From positions 1 to 64,000 of the forward strand of contig NZ_PDWL01000019.1 of the NCBI RefSeq assembly GCF_010093185.1: DNA of 64,000 nt. The letters run 5' to 3'. Shown here one piece after another: positions 31,527-40,699 of this stretch; the first letter of the stretch is position 1; each line of letters opens with the position of its first letter. Position numbers and translations under genes: made by a program. The notes beneath the pieces were generated by a model that did no database searches, was not told the origin of the DNA, and was given only the letters and a program-made list of their open reading frames with translations. This stretch comes from Pseudoxanthomonas jiangsuensis (GTDB taxonomy: Bacteria > Pseudomonadota > Gammaproteobacteria > Xanthomonadales > Xanthomonadaceae).

Positions 31527-34243
31527 TCGCCAGGGCGCTGCTGTTCGGCCTGCTGCTGGCGCCGTTGCTGGCTCTGGCCTCGCCGCGCGAGCGGATCCTC
31601 CTGGACAGCGGCTGGCGCTTCCACCGCGGCGATCCGCCGGGCGTGGACGGCCGTCTCGATTACGACGTGCGCCCGCAGATCGAACAGAGTGCCGACGGCA
31701 AGGTCGCCGACGCCCGCCCGGACGCGGCGGAGAAGGTCGAAGCCGACCGGCCGGTGCTCAAGCCCTGGATCCTGCCCAGCGCCAATCCGCTGCTGCCGGC
31801 GGAGCGGCGCCACCGCCGGCCCGCTGGCGAGCCGCCGGGCGGCGACGTGGCCTTCCTGCAGCCGGGGTTCGACGACAGCGGCTGGGACGCGGTGACCCTG
31901 CCCCACGACTGGGCCATCGCCGGCCCGTTCCTGGTCGAAGGCCCCTACGGCGGCATGGGCCGCCTGCCCAGCTGGGGCGTGGGCTGGTACCGGCGCACGC
32001 TGGAACTGCCGGCCGACGTCGCCGGACGCTCGCTGTTCCTCGACGTCGGCGGGGCGATGTCCTACGCCACGGTCTGGCTCAACGGCCGCCTGGTCGGCGG
32101 CTGGCCCTACGGCTACAACTCCTGGCGGCTGGACCTGACGCCCTACGCACGCCCGGGCGAAGCCAACACCCTGGCGATCCGCCTGGACAACCCGCCCGAA
32201 TCGGCGCGCTGGTATCCCGGCGGCGGCCTCTACCGCGACGTGTGGCTGACCGTGGCCGATCCGGTGCACGTGGCCCAGTGGGGCAGTTTCGTCACCACGC
32301 CGGAGGTGTCGGCCGAGGCGGCGACGGTGCAGCTGCGGATCGAGGTGGACAACGACGGCCGCGGCGCGGCCCGGGTCGAAGTGGCCAGCGAACTGTTCGC
32401 GCTGGACGCCGACGGCCGCCGCGAGGGCGCGGCCGTGGCCCGGATCGCGCCGGCGACCCTGCACGTGCCCGCCGGATCCAGCGCCCGCGCCGAAGGCCGC
32501 GCGAGGATCGCCCAGCCGCGGCTGTGGGGACCGCCGCCGGAACAGCGGCCGCACCGCTACCTCGCCGTCACCACCGTCTCCCGCGACGGCCGGGTGCTGG
32601 ACCGCTACGAGGCCCGCTTCGGTATCCGCGAGGTGCGCTGGGACCCGGACCGAGGCGTGGTCGTCAACGGCCGCCACGTGCCGCTGCGCGGGGTCAACCA
32701 GCACCACGACCTCGGCGCGCTGGGCGCGGCCTTCAACGTCCGTGCCGCCGAGCGCCAGCTGGAGATCCTGCGCGGCATGGGCGTCAATGCGATCCGCCTG
32801 GCGCACAACCCGCCCGACCCGCAGCTGCTGGAACTGACCGACCGCATGGGCCTGCTGGTCATCGACGAGGTGTTCGATTCCTGGGAGAAGAAGAAGACCC
32901 CGCTCGACTTCCACCTGGTCTTCCCCGACTGGCACGAGGCCGACCTGCGGGCGATGCTGCGCCGCGACCGCAACCACCCGTCCGTGATCCTGTGGAGCGT
33001 GGGCAACGAGGTCGGTGAGCAGTACGACGGGCAGGCCGGCGCGGAGATCGGCCGCAGGCTGGTGGCGATCGTGCGCGAGGAGGACCCGACCCGCCCGGCC
33101 ACCGCGTCGATGAACTGGGCCAAGGCGGACATGCCCTTCCCGGCCGCGTTCGACGTCATCAACCTCAACTACCAGGGCGAGGGCATCCGCCAGGCGCCTG
33201 AGTTCGAGGGCACCGAGCGGATCCGCACCCCGCCCTCTTACCCGGCCTTCCGCGCCGCGTTTCCGGACAAGGTGATCTTCGGCAGTGAGACCGCCTCGGC
33301 CTTCAGCAGCCGCGGCGTCTACCTGTTCCCGGTGTCGCCGGAGGCGAGCGCGCCGGTGCGCGACGGCCGCGGCGGCGATTCGGCGATCCGCCAGGTCAGC
33401 GCCTACGAACTGCACGCGGTGGACTTCGGCTCCAGCGCCGACAAGGTGTTCGCCACCCTGGACCGGCATCCCTACGTGGCCGGCGAGTTCGTCTGGAACG
33501 GCTTCGACTACCTGGGCGAGCCGACCCCGTACTACGACGCGCGCAGCTCCTACAGCGGCATGATCGACCTGGCCGGTTTCCCCAAGGACCGCTACTGGCT
33601 GTACCAGTCGCGCTGGCGCCCCGACCTGCCGATGGCGCACCTGCTGCCACACTGGACCTGGCCCGGGCGCGAAGGCCAAGTGACCCCGGTGCACGTGTTC
33701 ACCTCCGGCGACGAGGCCGAGCTGTTCGTCAACGGCGTCTCCCAGGGCCGGAGGAAGAAGGGACCGTACCAGTACCGGCTGCGCTGGGACGAGGTGGTCT
33801 ACCGCCCCGGCGAGCTGCGGGTGCAGGCCTATCGCGACGGCAAGCCATGGGCGAGCGACACGGTGCACACCGCCGGCGCGGCGGCGGCGCTGGAAGCGAC
33901 GGTGGACCGCGCGCGCATCGCCGGCGACGGCCGCGACCTGGCCTTCGTCAGCGTGGGCGTGCTCGACGCGGCCGGCCGCCCGGTGCCGACCGCGACCGAC
34001 CTGCTGCGCTTCCGGGTCGAAGGCCCGGCGGTGCTGGTGGCCACCGACAACGGCGACGCCACCGACATGACCGCCTTCCCCTCGCCCGAGCGCAAGGCCT
34101 TCAGCGGCAAGGCCCTGGCCATCGTCCGCGGGGTGCCGGGCCAGTCCGGCACCGCGACGCTGACGGTGGAGTCGGAAACGCTGCAGGCGGCGAAGGTCGG
34201 CATCCGGATCGAAGCGGTCCAGACAAAGGGAGCAGAACCATGA
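31523..34243 (+). CDS. GH2 family glycosidase (secreted, substrate uncertain)
   Basis: Exported glycosidase of 906 aa. A signal peptide (about 1-19, LLFGLLLAPLLALAS) precedes a sugar-binding domain, an Ig-like domain, and a TIM barrel with acid/base Glu496 in WSVGNEVG and probable nucleophile Glu589 in FGSETAS. A DUF4982-like and further Ig-like domains close the C-terminus. GH2 includes beta-galactosidases, glucuronidases and others. In a xylan operon it may remove galactosyl or uronosyl decorations. The GTG start overlaps the uxaC stop (GTGA) with GAAGGAGG before it. An insertion of about 60 residues rich in charged amino acids precedes the jelly-roll. Confidence 0.9.
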   Translation: MIARALLFGLLLAPLLALASPRERILLDSGWRFHRGDPPGVDGRLDYDVRPQIEQSADGKVADARPDAAEKVEADRPVLKPWILPSANPLLPAERRHRRPAGEPPGGDVAFLQPGFDDSGWDAVTLPHDWAIAGPFLVEGPYGGMGRLPSWGVGWYRRTLELPADVAGRSLFLDVGGAMSYATVWLNGRLVGGWPYGYNSWRLDLTPYARPGEANTLAIRLDNPPESARWYPGGGLYRDVWLTVADPVHVAQWGSFVTTPEVSAEAATVQLRIEVDNDGRGAARVEVASELFALDADGRREGAAVARIAPATLHVPAGSSARAEGRARIAQPRLWGPPPEQRPHRYLAVTTVSRDGRVLDRYEARFGIREVRWDPDRGVVVNGRHVPLRGVNQHHDLGALGAAFNVRAAERQLEILRGMGVNAIRLAHNPPDPQLLELTDRMGLLVIDEVFDSWEKKKTPLDFHLVFPDWHEADLRAMLRRDRNHPSVILWSVGNEVGEQYDGQAGAEIGRRLVAIVREEDPTRPATASMNWAKADMPFPAAFDVINLNYQGEGIRQAPEFEGTERIRTPPSYPAFRAAFPDKVIFGSETASAFSSRGVYLFPVSPEASAPVRDGRGGDSAIRQVSAYELHAVDFGSSADKVFATLDRHPYVAGEFVWNGFDYLGEPTPYYDARSSYSGMIDLAGFPKDRYWLYQSRWRPDLPMAHLLPHWTWPGREGQVTPVHVFTSGDEAELFVNGVSQGRRKKGPYQYRLRWDEVVYRPGELRVQAYRDGKPWASDTVHTAGAAAALEATVDRARIAGDGRDLAFVSVGVLDAAGRPVPTATDLLRFRVEGPAVLVATDNGDATDMTAFPSPERKAFSGKALAIVRGVPGQSGTATLTVESETLQAAKVGIRIEAVQTKGAEP

Positions 34244-35424
34244 CCCACCCACGCACCGCACTCGGCCCGATCCACGGCCTGGCATCCGCCCTCGCCCTGG
34301 GCCTAGCGCTCGCCGCCGGCGCGATGCCGGCCCGCGCCGCCGATGCGCCGGCCGCCACCCTCAAACAGGTCTATGCCGGCGATTTCCTGCTCGGCACTGC
34401 GGTCAACGACGCGATCGTCAGCGGCGAGGACGCCAGCTCGCAGGCGCTGGCGGTGCGGCACTTCAACGCCATCACCCTGGAAAACGCCATGAAGGCCGAG
34501 GTGCTGCACCCGCGGCCCGGCGAATGGGACTTCGCCGCGGCCGACGCCTTCGTCGAATTCGGGCGCAGGCACGGCATGTTCGTCGTCGGCCACACCCTGG
34601 TCTGGCACAACCAGACCCCGGACTGGTTCTTCCGGGACGAGGCCGGCGAGGCCCTGTCCAGCGAGCGGCTGGCCGAACGCATGCGCCAATACATCGAGAC
34701 CGTGGCCGGCCGCTATGCCGGCAAGGTCCAGGCCTGGGACGTGGTCAACGAGCAGATCGGCGAGGACGGCCGCTACCGCGATACCACCTGGGTGCGCGGC
34801 ATCGGCGACGGCGACGAACTGATGCGGCTTGCGTTCACGTACGCGGCGAAGTACGCACCGGATACCGAGCTCTACTACAACGACTTCAACGCCTGGCGCC
34901 CGGAGAAGGTCGCCGGCATCGTGCGCATGGTGAAGATGCTGCAGGCCCACGGCATCCGCATCGACGGCATCGGCATCCAGGGCCACTGGGGCCTGAACTA
35001 CCCGGCCCTGGCCGACATCGAGGCGGCGATCGACGCCTACGCCGCGCTCGGGGTCAAGGTGATGATCACCGAGCTGGACGTGGACGTGCTGCCGCTGACC
35101 CGGGAGGGCCAGATCATCGGCCAGGGGATGGCCCACCCGCAGTTCCAGCTGCCGGAGTTCAAGCGCTTCCTCGACCCGTACCGCGACGGCCTGCCGGCGG
35201 ACGTGCAGCGGCAGCTGGCCGACCGCTACGCCGAGCTGTTCGCGCTGTTCCACCGCAAGGCCGACAAGCTGGCGCGGGTGGCGGTGTGGGGCGTGGCCGA
35301 CGACATGTCCTGGAAGAACGGCTACCCGATCCCGGACCGCACCAACTATCCGCTGCTGTTCGACCGCGAGCGCCAGCCCAAGCCGGCGCTGGATGCCGTG
35401 CTCAAGGTGCCGCGGGGGCGTTGA
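34240..35424 (+). CDS. GH10 endo-1,4-beta-xylanase
   Basis: Secreted xylanase of 394 aa. A signal peptide with an AMPARAADA cleavage region (about residues 28-36) is followed by a single GH10 TIM barrel. Substrate and catalytic motifs are ENAMKAEVLHP, VVGHTLVWHNQTPDWF, acid/base Glu171 in WDVVNEQI, and nucleophile Glu278 in ITELDVDVLP, with WGVADDMSW near the end. It has no carbohydrate-binding module. Its ATG overlaps the GH2 stop by 4 bp, and it ends the rightward operon. The products would be substituted xylo-oligomers for the TonB receptor. Confidence 0.97.
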   Translation: MTHPRTALGPIHGLASALALGLALAAGAMPARAADAPAATLKQVYAGDFLLGTAVNDAIVSGEDASSQALAVRHFNAITLENAMKAEVLHPRPGEWDFAAADAFVEFGRRHGMFVVGHTLVWHNQTPDWFFRDEAGEALSSERLAERMRQYIETVAGRYAGKVQAWDVVNEQIGEDGRYRDTTWVRGIGDGDELMRLAFTYAAKYAPDTELYYNDFNAWRPEKVAGIVRMVKMLQAHGIRIDGIGIQGHWGLNYPALADIEAAIDAYAALGVKVMITELDVDVLPLTREGQIIGQGMAHPQFQLPEFKRFLDPYRDGLPADVQRQLADRYAELFALFHRKADKLARVAVWGVADDMSWKNGYPIPDRTNYPLLFDRERQPKPALDAVLKVPRGR

Positions 35425-35460
35425 CCGGTTCCGTCCTCGTCAGCGCAGGATGGTGCCGCC

Positions 35461-35518
35461 CCGGTGTGCCCGCGGCCAGCCTGAAGCAGACAGGCAGGCC
35501 GCGGACGCGTCGCACCGG
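35461..35518. terminator. Large hairpin after the xylanase operon
   Basis: CCGCGGCC-A-GCCTG pairs with CAGGC-A-GGCCGCGG (35470-35504), and outer CCGGTG/CACCGG arms (35461-35466 and 35513-35518) extend it. No T-run follows, so it is a probable 3' end structure of unproven terminator strength. Confidence 0.55.
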
Positions 35519-35564
35519 CTGAGACGTGCCGCGGATACAACCCCGTGGCCCCGACGGAGCCATC

Positions 35565-37976
35565 ATGTCCGCACTCGCCCCGCTTTCCGCCTTCGACTCC
35601 CCTGCCCTGCCCGTCCCCGCCGGTGACGGCGCCAGCTTTGCCGTGCGCCTGGCCGGCAAGTACCAGGGGCGGGTGACCGGGCACTTCGTCCAGCCCGGAC
35701 GCGAGGGTCGCTACGTACCGCTGCCGGAAGGCCTGCCCGAACGCCTGGCCGCCGCCCTGCGCGCGCGGGGCGTGGAGCAGCTGTACGCACACCAGGCGCA
35801 GGCCTGGGACGCGGTGGCCGCCGGGGGCAATGTGGTGCTGGCCACGCCCACCGCCTCGGGCAAGTCGCTGTGCTACGCCCTGCCGGTGGTCAGCGGGGTC
35901 ATGACCCGCAAGGCCAAGGCTTTGTACCTGTTCCCGACCAAGGCCCTGTCGCAGGACCAGGTGGCCGAGCTGCTGGAGCTCAACCGGGCCGGCGACCTGG
36001 GCCTCAAGCCCGCCACCTTCGACGGCGACACCCCCGGCGACCAGCGCCAGGCGATCCGCCTCAACGGCGACATCGTGGTTTCCAACCCGGACATGCTCCA
36101 CCAGGGGATCCTGCCGCACCACACCAAGTGGGCGCAGTTCTTCGAAGGCCTGCAGTACGTGGTGATCGACGAGATCCACAGCTACCGCGGCGTGTTCGGT
36201 TCGCACCTGGCCAACGTGCTGCGCCGGCTCAGGCGCGTGTGCGCGTTCTATGGCTCCAGCCCGCAGTTCATCCTGTGCTCGGCGACCATCGGCAACCCGA
36301 AGGAGCATGCCGAGGCGCTGCTGGAGGACGAGGTACGGGCGATCACCGAGTCCGGCGCCCCCACCGGCGACCGCCACGTGCTGCTGTGGAACCCGCCGGT
36401 GGTCAATCCGGACCTGGGCCTGCGCGCCTCGGCGCGCTCGCAGTCCAACCGTATTGCCAGGGCCGCGCTCAAGGCCGGGCTCAAGACCCTGGTGTTCGCC
36501 CAGTCGCGGACCATGGTCGAGGTGCTGACCAAGTACCTCAAGGACGTGTTCGACAGCGACCCGCGCAAGTCGGCGCGGGTGCGCGCCTACCGCGGCGGCT
36601 ACCTGCCGACCGAGCGGCGCGAGGCCGAGCAGGCCATGCGCGCCGGCCGCATCGACTGCATCGTCTCCACCTCGGCGCTGGAGCTGGGCGTGGACATCGG
36701 CAGCCTGGACCTGGTGGTGCTCAACGGCTATCCCGGCTCGGTGGCCGCGACCTGGCAGCGCTTCGGCCGTGCCGGACGCCGCCAGCAGGCCTCGCTGGGG
36801 GTGATGGTCGCCAGCTCCGATCCGCTGGACCAGTACATGGTCCGCCACCCGGAGTTCTTCTCCGCGGCCCCGCCGGAACATGCGCGCATCGCCCCGGACC
36901 AGCCGGTGATCCTGCTCGACCACATCCGCTGCGCCGCGTTCGAGCTGCCGTTCCTGCAGGGCGAGCGTTTCGGCAGCGTGGTGCCGGAGGTGTACCTGCA
37001 GCTGCTGGCCGAGGATGGGGTGGTCCACCCGGAAGGCGGACGCTGGGAGTGGATCGCCGACAGCTACCCGGCCAACGCGGTGAGCCTGCGCTCGGTGGCC
37101 GATGGCAACTTCGTGGTCGTCGACCGCACCGACGGCCGCCAGGTGATCATCGCCGAGGTCGACTTCAGCTCCGCGCCGCTGATGCTCTACGAAGGCGCGA
37201 TCCACATGGTGCAGTCGGTGCCCTACCAGGTCGAGCGCCTGGACTGGGAGGGCCGCAAGGCCTACGTCACCCGCACCCACGTCGACTACTACACCGACGC
37301 GATCGACTACACGAAGTTGAAGGTGCTCGAACGCTTCGACGGGGTGATCGCCGGCGCCGGCACCTGCCACCATGGCGAGGTGCACGTGGTCCGGCGCGTG
37401 TCCGGCTACAAGAAGATCCGCTACTACACCCACGAGAACATCGGCTACGGGCCGGTGACCCTGCCCGACCAGGAGCTGCACACCTCGGCGCTGTGGTGGC
37501 AGCTGCCGCAGGCGGAGCTGGAAGCGCGCTTCGCCTGCCGCCAGGACGCGCTGGACGGCTTCCTCGGCGCCGGCTATGCGCTGCACGTGGTGGCCAAGGT
37601 CGCGGTGATGGCCGAGTCGGCCGACCTGCAGAAGGCGGTGGGCAGCGGCGACGGCGCCTGGTTCGCCAGCGGCGACGGGCGCGGCCGCGGCCAGCTGCGC
37701 GCACTGGACGGCAGCATGGTCGACCCGGAGCGCCACGACAGCTTCGTGCCTACGGTGTACCTGTACGACAACTACCCCGGCGGCATGGGCCAGAGCGAGC
37801 CGCTGTGGAAGCGGCAGCGCGAGGTGGTCACCCGGGCACGCGAGCTGGTCTCCGGCTGCGACTGCAAGGCCGGCTGCCCCGCCTGCGTCGGGCCAGTGCT
37901 GGCGGCGCAGGAGGACGTGGACGCCACGCCGAAGTCCCTGGCCCTGCGCGTGCTTGGCGCCCTGGAGGCGGCATGA
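35565..37976 (+). CDS. DEAD/DEAH-box helicase with DUF1998 cysteine cluster (MrfA/YprA-like)
   Basis: ATP-dependent DNA helicase of 803 aa. The N-terminal RecA lobe has TPTASGKSLCYALPV (Walker A) and VIDEIHSYRG (DEIH box); SATIGNP and the second lobe's STSALELGVDIG and QRFGRAGRR motif VI follow. The C-terminal DUF1998 region ends with CDCKAGCPACVGP, a four-cysteine metal site. The Bacillus homologue MrfA works with the exonuclease MrfB in mitomycin-type crosslink repair, and the downstream gene is the MrfB homologue. ATG 35565 has CGGAG about 6 bp upstream. It is unrelated to xylan use and splits the locus. Confidence 0.9.
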   Translation: MSALAPLSAFDSPALPVPAGDGASFAVRLAGKYQGRVTGHFVQPGREGRYVPLPEGLPERLAAALRARGVEQLYAHQAQAWDAVAAGGNVVLATPTASGKSLCYALPVVSGVMTRKAKALYLFPTKALSQDQVAELLELNRAGDLGLKPATFDGDTPGDQRQAIRLNGDIVVSNPDMLHQGILPHHTKWAQFFEGLQYVVIDEIHSYRGVFGSHLANVLRRLRRVCAFYGSSPQFILCSATIGNPKEHAEALLEDEVRAITESGAPTGDRHVLLWNPPVVNPDLGLRASARSQSNRIARAALKAGLKTLVFAQSRTMVEVLTKYLKDVFDSDPRKSARVRAYRGGYLPTERREAEQAMRAGRIDCIVSTSALELGVDIGSLDLVVLNGYPGSVAATWQRFGRAGRRQQASLGVMVASSDPLDQYMVRHPEFFSAAPPEHARIAPDQPVILLDHIRCAAFELPFLQGERFGSVVPEVYLQLLAEDGVVHPEGGRWEWIADSYPANAVSLRSVADGNFVVVDRTDGRQVIIAEVDFSSAPLMLYEGAIHMVQSVPYQVERLDWEGRKAYVTRTHVDYYTDAIDYTKLKVLERFDGVIAGAGTCHHGEVHVVRRVSGYKKIRYYTHENIGYGPVTLPDQELHTSALWWQLPQAELEARFACRQDALDGFLGAGYALHVVAKVAVMAESADLQKAVGSGDGAWFASGDGRGRGQLRALDGSMVDPERHDSFVPTVYLYDNYPGGMGQSEPLWKRQREVVTRARELVSGCDCKAGCPACVGPVLAAQEDVDATPKSLALRVLGALEAA

Positions 37977-38853
37977 GCCTGTCCCTGGCCAAGCTGCAGC
38001 AGCTCAAGCGCCAGGCCGGCGGCACCTCGCCGGCGCGACCTGCGCAGGCACCCGCACCTGCGCCCGCCTCGCCCGCATCCCGCGCGCCCGACCTGGACCA
38101 GCTGCGCCGGCTGCTGCGCGTTCGGGCGCGCCCGTTCGCCGCACCCCTCGGCGGCGATCGCGGCCTGCCCGGCACAGAGATCGCCAAGGGGCTGTTCCTG
38201 GTGGAGGAGTTCCTGCCGGCGCCCGGCGTGCCGGAGCTTCTGGACGGCGCCTTCGACCGCGGCGAGCCGATCGTCTGCGAGGACGTGCTGTTCTTCGATA
38301 CCGAGACCACCGGCCTGGCCGGCGGCACCGGCACCCGCGCCTTCATGATCGGCGCGGCGGACTGGCACGGTCAGCAACTGCGCATCCGCCAGCTGACCCT
38401 GGCCAGCATGGGCGCCGAGGCCGCCATGCTCGACGTGTTCGCCAGCTGGCTGCAGCCACGCAGCATCCTGTGCAGCTACAACGGCAAGTGCTACGACGCC
38501 CCGCTGCTCAATACCCGGTACCGCCTCGCCCGGCGCAGCAGCCCCCTGCCGGGCCTGCGCCACGTCGACCTGCTGTTCCCCACCCGGCGCAGCTACCGCG
38601 GCGTGTACGAGAACTGCCGCCTGGCCACGATCGAACGCCACGTGCTGCAGATCGTGCGCGAGGACGACCTGCCGGGATCGGAGGCGCCGCCGCGTGGCTG
38701 GGCTATATCCGCGGCGGCGGCAGCGGCCTGCTGCGGCGGGTGCTGGCCCACAACCGCCAGGACGTGATCACCCTGTCGCGGCTGCTGGCGCGGCTGGCAC
38801 GCCCGCCGCAGCGGCTGGAGCTATGCGCCAGCGGCCGGTCCGCGCCGGCCTGA
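37973..38853 (+). pseudogene. MrfB/YprB-like DEDD exonuclease, frameshifted near 38685-38697
   Basis: RNase H-fold exonuclease overlapping the helicase by 4 bp (ATGA). The N-terminus is Ala/Pro-rich and the exonuclease motif FFDTETTG (Asp109, Glu111) is intact, followed by SYNGKCYDAPLLNTRY and VDLLFPTRRSY. After LPGSEAP the reading frame runs into 20-odd meaningless residues and stops at 38767. The expected end (AWLGYIRGGGSGLLRRVLAH then NRQDVITLSRLLARL) continues in the next frame to 38853. Adding one base within GCGCCGCCGCG restores a normal product of about 293 aa. It may be a real mutation or a sequencing error in a GC-rich run. Confidence 0.85.
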
Positions 38854-38946
38854 ACCCGGCTTCATGCGCGGCCGCGGCGGGCGATTGCCGCCCTGCCGGG
38901 CGGCCGGCATAGTGCAGGCCTCCCACCAGCGACGCAGGGCTGCACG

Positions 38947-40626
38947 ATGCAGGGTGAAGGCCAGGGTTCCGCAGCGGAACCGTTGCAGCACAGTGACGTG
39001 GTGATCCTGGGGGGAGGGCTTGCCGGCCTGACCCTGGCCTTGCAACTGCGCCAGCGCAACCCGGACCTGGCCGTGACCGTGCTCGAGCGGCGCGCGCACC
39101 CGGTGCGCGAGGCCGCGCACAAGGTCGGCGAGTCCACGGTAGAGATCGGCGCGCATTACTTCGCCGACGTGCTGGGCCTGCGCGAGCACCTGGAGACCGA
39201 CCAGGTGCGCAAGTACGGGCTGCGCTATTTCTTCACCGACGGCCAGCACCGGGTGCAGGACTGCAGCGAGATGGGCGTCAGCCACCTGCTGCCCACGCCG
39301 TCCTGGCAGCTGGACCGCGGCCGCTTCGAGAACTTCCTCGGCGACCGGGTGCGCGAGGCCGGCGTGGAGTTCCTCGACCAGGCGGTGGTGCGTACGCTGG
39401 ACCTGTCCGAATCCGATGCGTCGCACCGGGTGGAGTTCGAGCACGATGGCACGCGCCGCGCGCTCACCGCGCGCTTCGTGGTCGATGCCTCCGGCCGTGC
39501 CGGACTGATCAAGCGCAAGCTCGACCTGGCCCAGCCCAACGACCACGACGCCAACGCGGTGTGGTGGCGGATCGACGCCCAGACCGATCTGGACCAGTGG
39601 TCGGACGATGCGTGGTGGCGGGAGCGCTTCGCGCCGGCGCGGCGGGTCGACTCCACCAACCACATGTGCGGCCCGGGCTACTGGTTCTGGCTGATCCCGC
39701 TGGCCTCCGGCTCGCATTCGCTGGGCATCGTCTGCGACGCGAAGATGCACCCGCTGGAGACCATGAACACCCACGCCAAGGCCATGGAGTGGCTGCGCCA
39801 GCACCAGCCACGGGTGCACGAGGCGCTGGAACGGCCGGAGTACACGCTGCAGGACTTCCTGTTCCTGCGCCACTTCTCCTACGGCTGCAAGCAGGTCTAT
39901 TCCGAACATCGCTGGGCGTTGACCGGCGAGGCCGGGCTGTTCCTGGACCCGTTCTATTCGCCGGGCAGCGACTTCATCGCCATCAGCAACACCTACGTGT
40001 GCGAGCTGGTGGAGCTGGACCGCGCCGGCAAGCGGATCGGCCCCTACGCCGAGTTCTACCAGCAGCTGTACTTCTCTTTCTACGAGAACACGCTGACCCT
40101 CTACCAGGACCAGTACCCGATCTTCGGCCACCCGCAGGTAATGCCGGTCAAGGTGCTGTGGGACTACGTCTTCTACTGGGCGCTGCTGGCGCCGCTGTTC
40201 TTCAGCGGCCGGCAGGCCGACCTGGCGATCCTGTCGCGGCTCAAGCCCTACTTCGCCGAGGGACGGGCGCTCAACCTGGCCATGCAGCGGCTGATGCGCG
40301 AATGGGGCACCCGCGACCACGCCCCGGACCTGCACCAGGCGCGCGCCTTCGACCAGTACCAGGTGGACTGGTGCCGTGAAATGAACGGCGCGCTGACCGA
40401 CAAACTGGATGACGATGCCTACGTCGCCCGCACCGACCGCTGGGTGGCCGGCATGCGCCAGCTGGCGGCCGAGGTGTCGGCCTTGGCACGCGCAGCCTTC
40501 CCGGACATCGACGACCACGGCCTGGATGCGCTGCTGGCCGGCCACGACATGGACGCACACGCGCAGATGCTGCCGGCGCACTGGTTCAGCCCGGCGCAGC
40601 GCGCGCTGGAAGCCGCCGGCGCCTGA
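38947..40626 (+). CDS. Flavin-dependent halogenase-like FAD oxidoreductase
   Basis: Protein of 559 aa with an FAD-binding N-terminus (VVILGGGLAGLTLALQL, about residues 18-34), an HKVGESTVE loop, and YWFWLIP (W246 region), which fits the WxWxIP signature of tryptophan-halogenase-type enzymes. GEAGLFLDPFYSPG is the second FAD-contact motif. Relatives include halogenases and non-halogenating oxidoreductases, and a homologue occurs in the xanthomonadin pigment region of Xanthomonas as far as I recall. Here it stands alone, with no polyketide or aryl-polyene genes nearby. Substrate and halogenating activity are unknown. There is no signal peptide. Confidence 0.82.
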   Translation: MQGEGQGSAAEPLQHSDVVILGGGLAGLTLALQLRQRNPDLAVTVLERRAHPVREAAHKVGESTVEIGAHYFADVLGLREHLETDQVRKYGLRYFFTDGQHRVQDCSEMGVSHLLPTPSWQLDRGRFENFLGDRVREAGVEFLDQAVVRTLDLSESDASHRVEFEHDGTRRALTARFVVDASGRAGLIKRKLDLAQPNDHDANAVWWRIDAQTDLDQWSDDAWWRERFAPARRVDSTNHMCGPGYWFWLIPLASGSHSLGIVCDAKMHPLETMNTHAKAMEWLRQHQPRVHEALERPEYTLQDFLFLRHFSYGCKQVYSEHRWALTGEAGLFLDPFYSPGSDFIAISNTYVCELVELDRAGKRIGPYAEFYQQLYFSFYENTLTLYQDQYPIFGHPQVMPVKVLWDYVFYWALLAPLFFSGRQADLAILSRLKPYFAEGRALNLAMQRLMREWGTRDHAPDLHQARAFDQYQVDWCREMNGALTDKLDDDAYVARTDRWVAGMRQLAAEVSALARAAFPDIDDHGLDALLAGHDMDAHAQMLPAHWFSPAQRALEAAGA

Positions 40627-40628
40627 CG

Positions 40629-40652
40629 CGCCAGGTTGCAGCGCACCTGGCG
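40629..40652. terminator. Hairpin between convergent halogenase-like and gntP genes
   Basis: CGCCAGGT (40629-40636) and ACCTGGCG (40645-40652) form a perfect 8-bp stem with an 8-base loop. It starts 3 bp after the upstream stop and could serve both convergent genes. No T-run is present. Confidence 0.5.
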
Positions 40653-40699
40653 GCAGGCCACACGCCAGAGCGCCGCCACGCCGCGTCCGCGCTGTTCGC

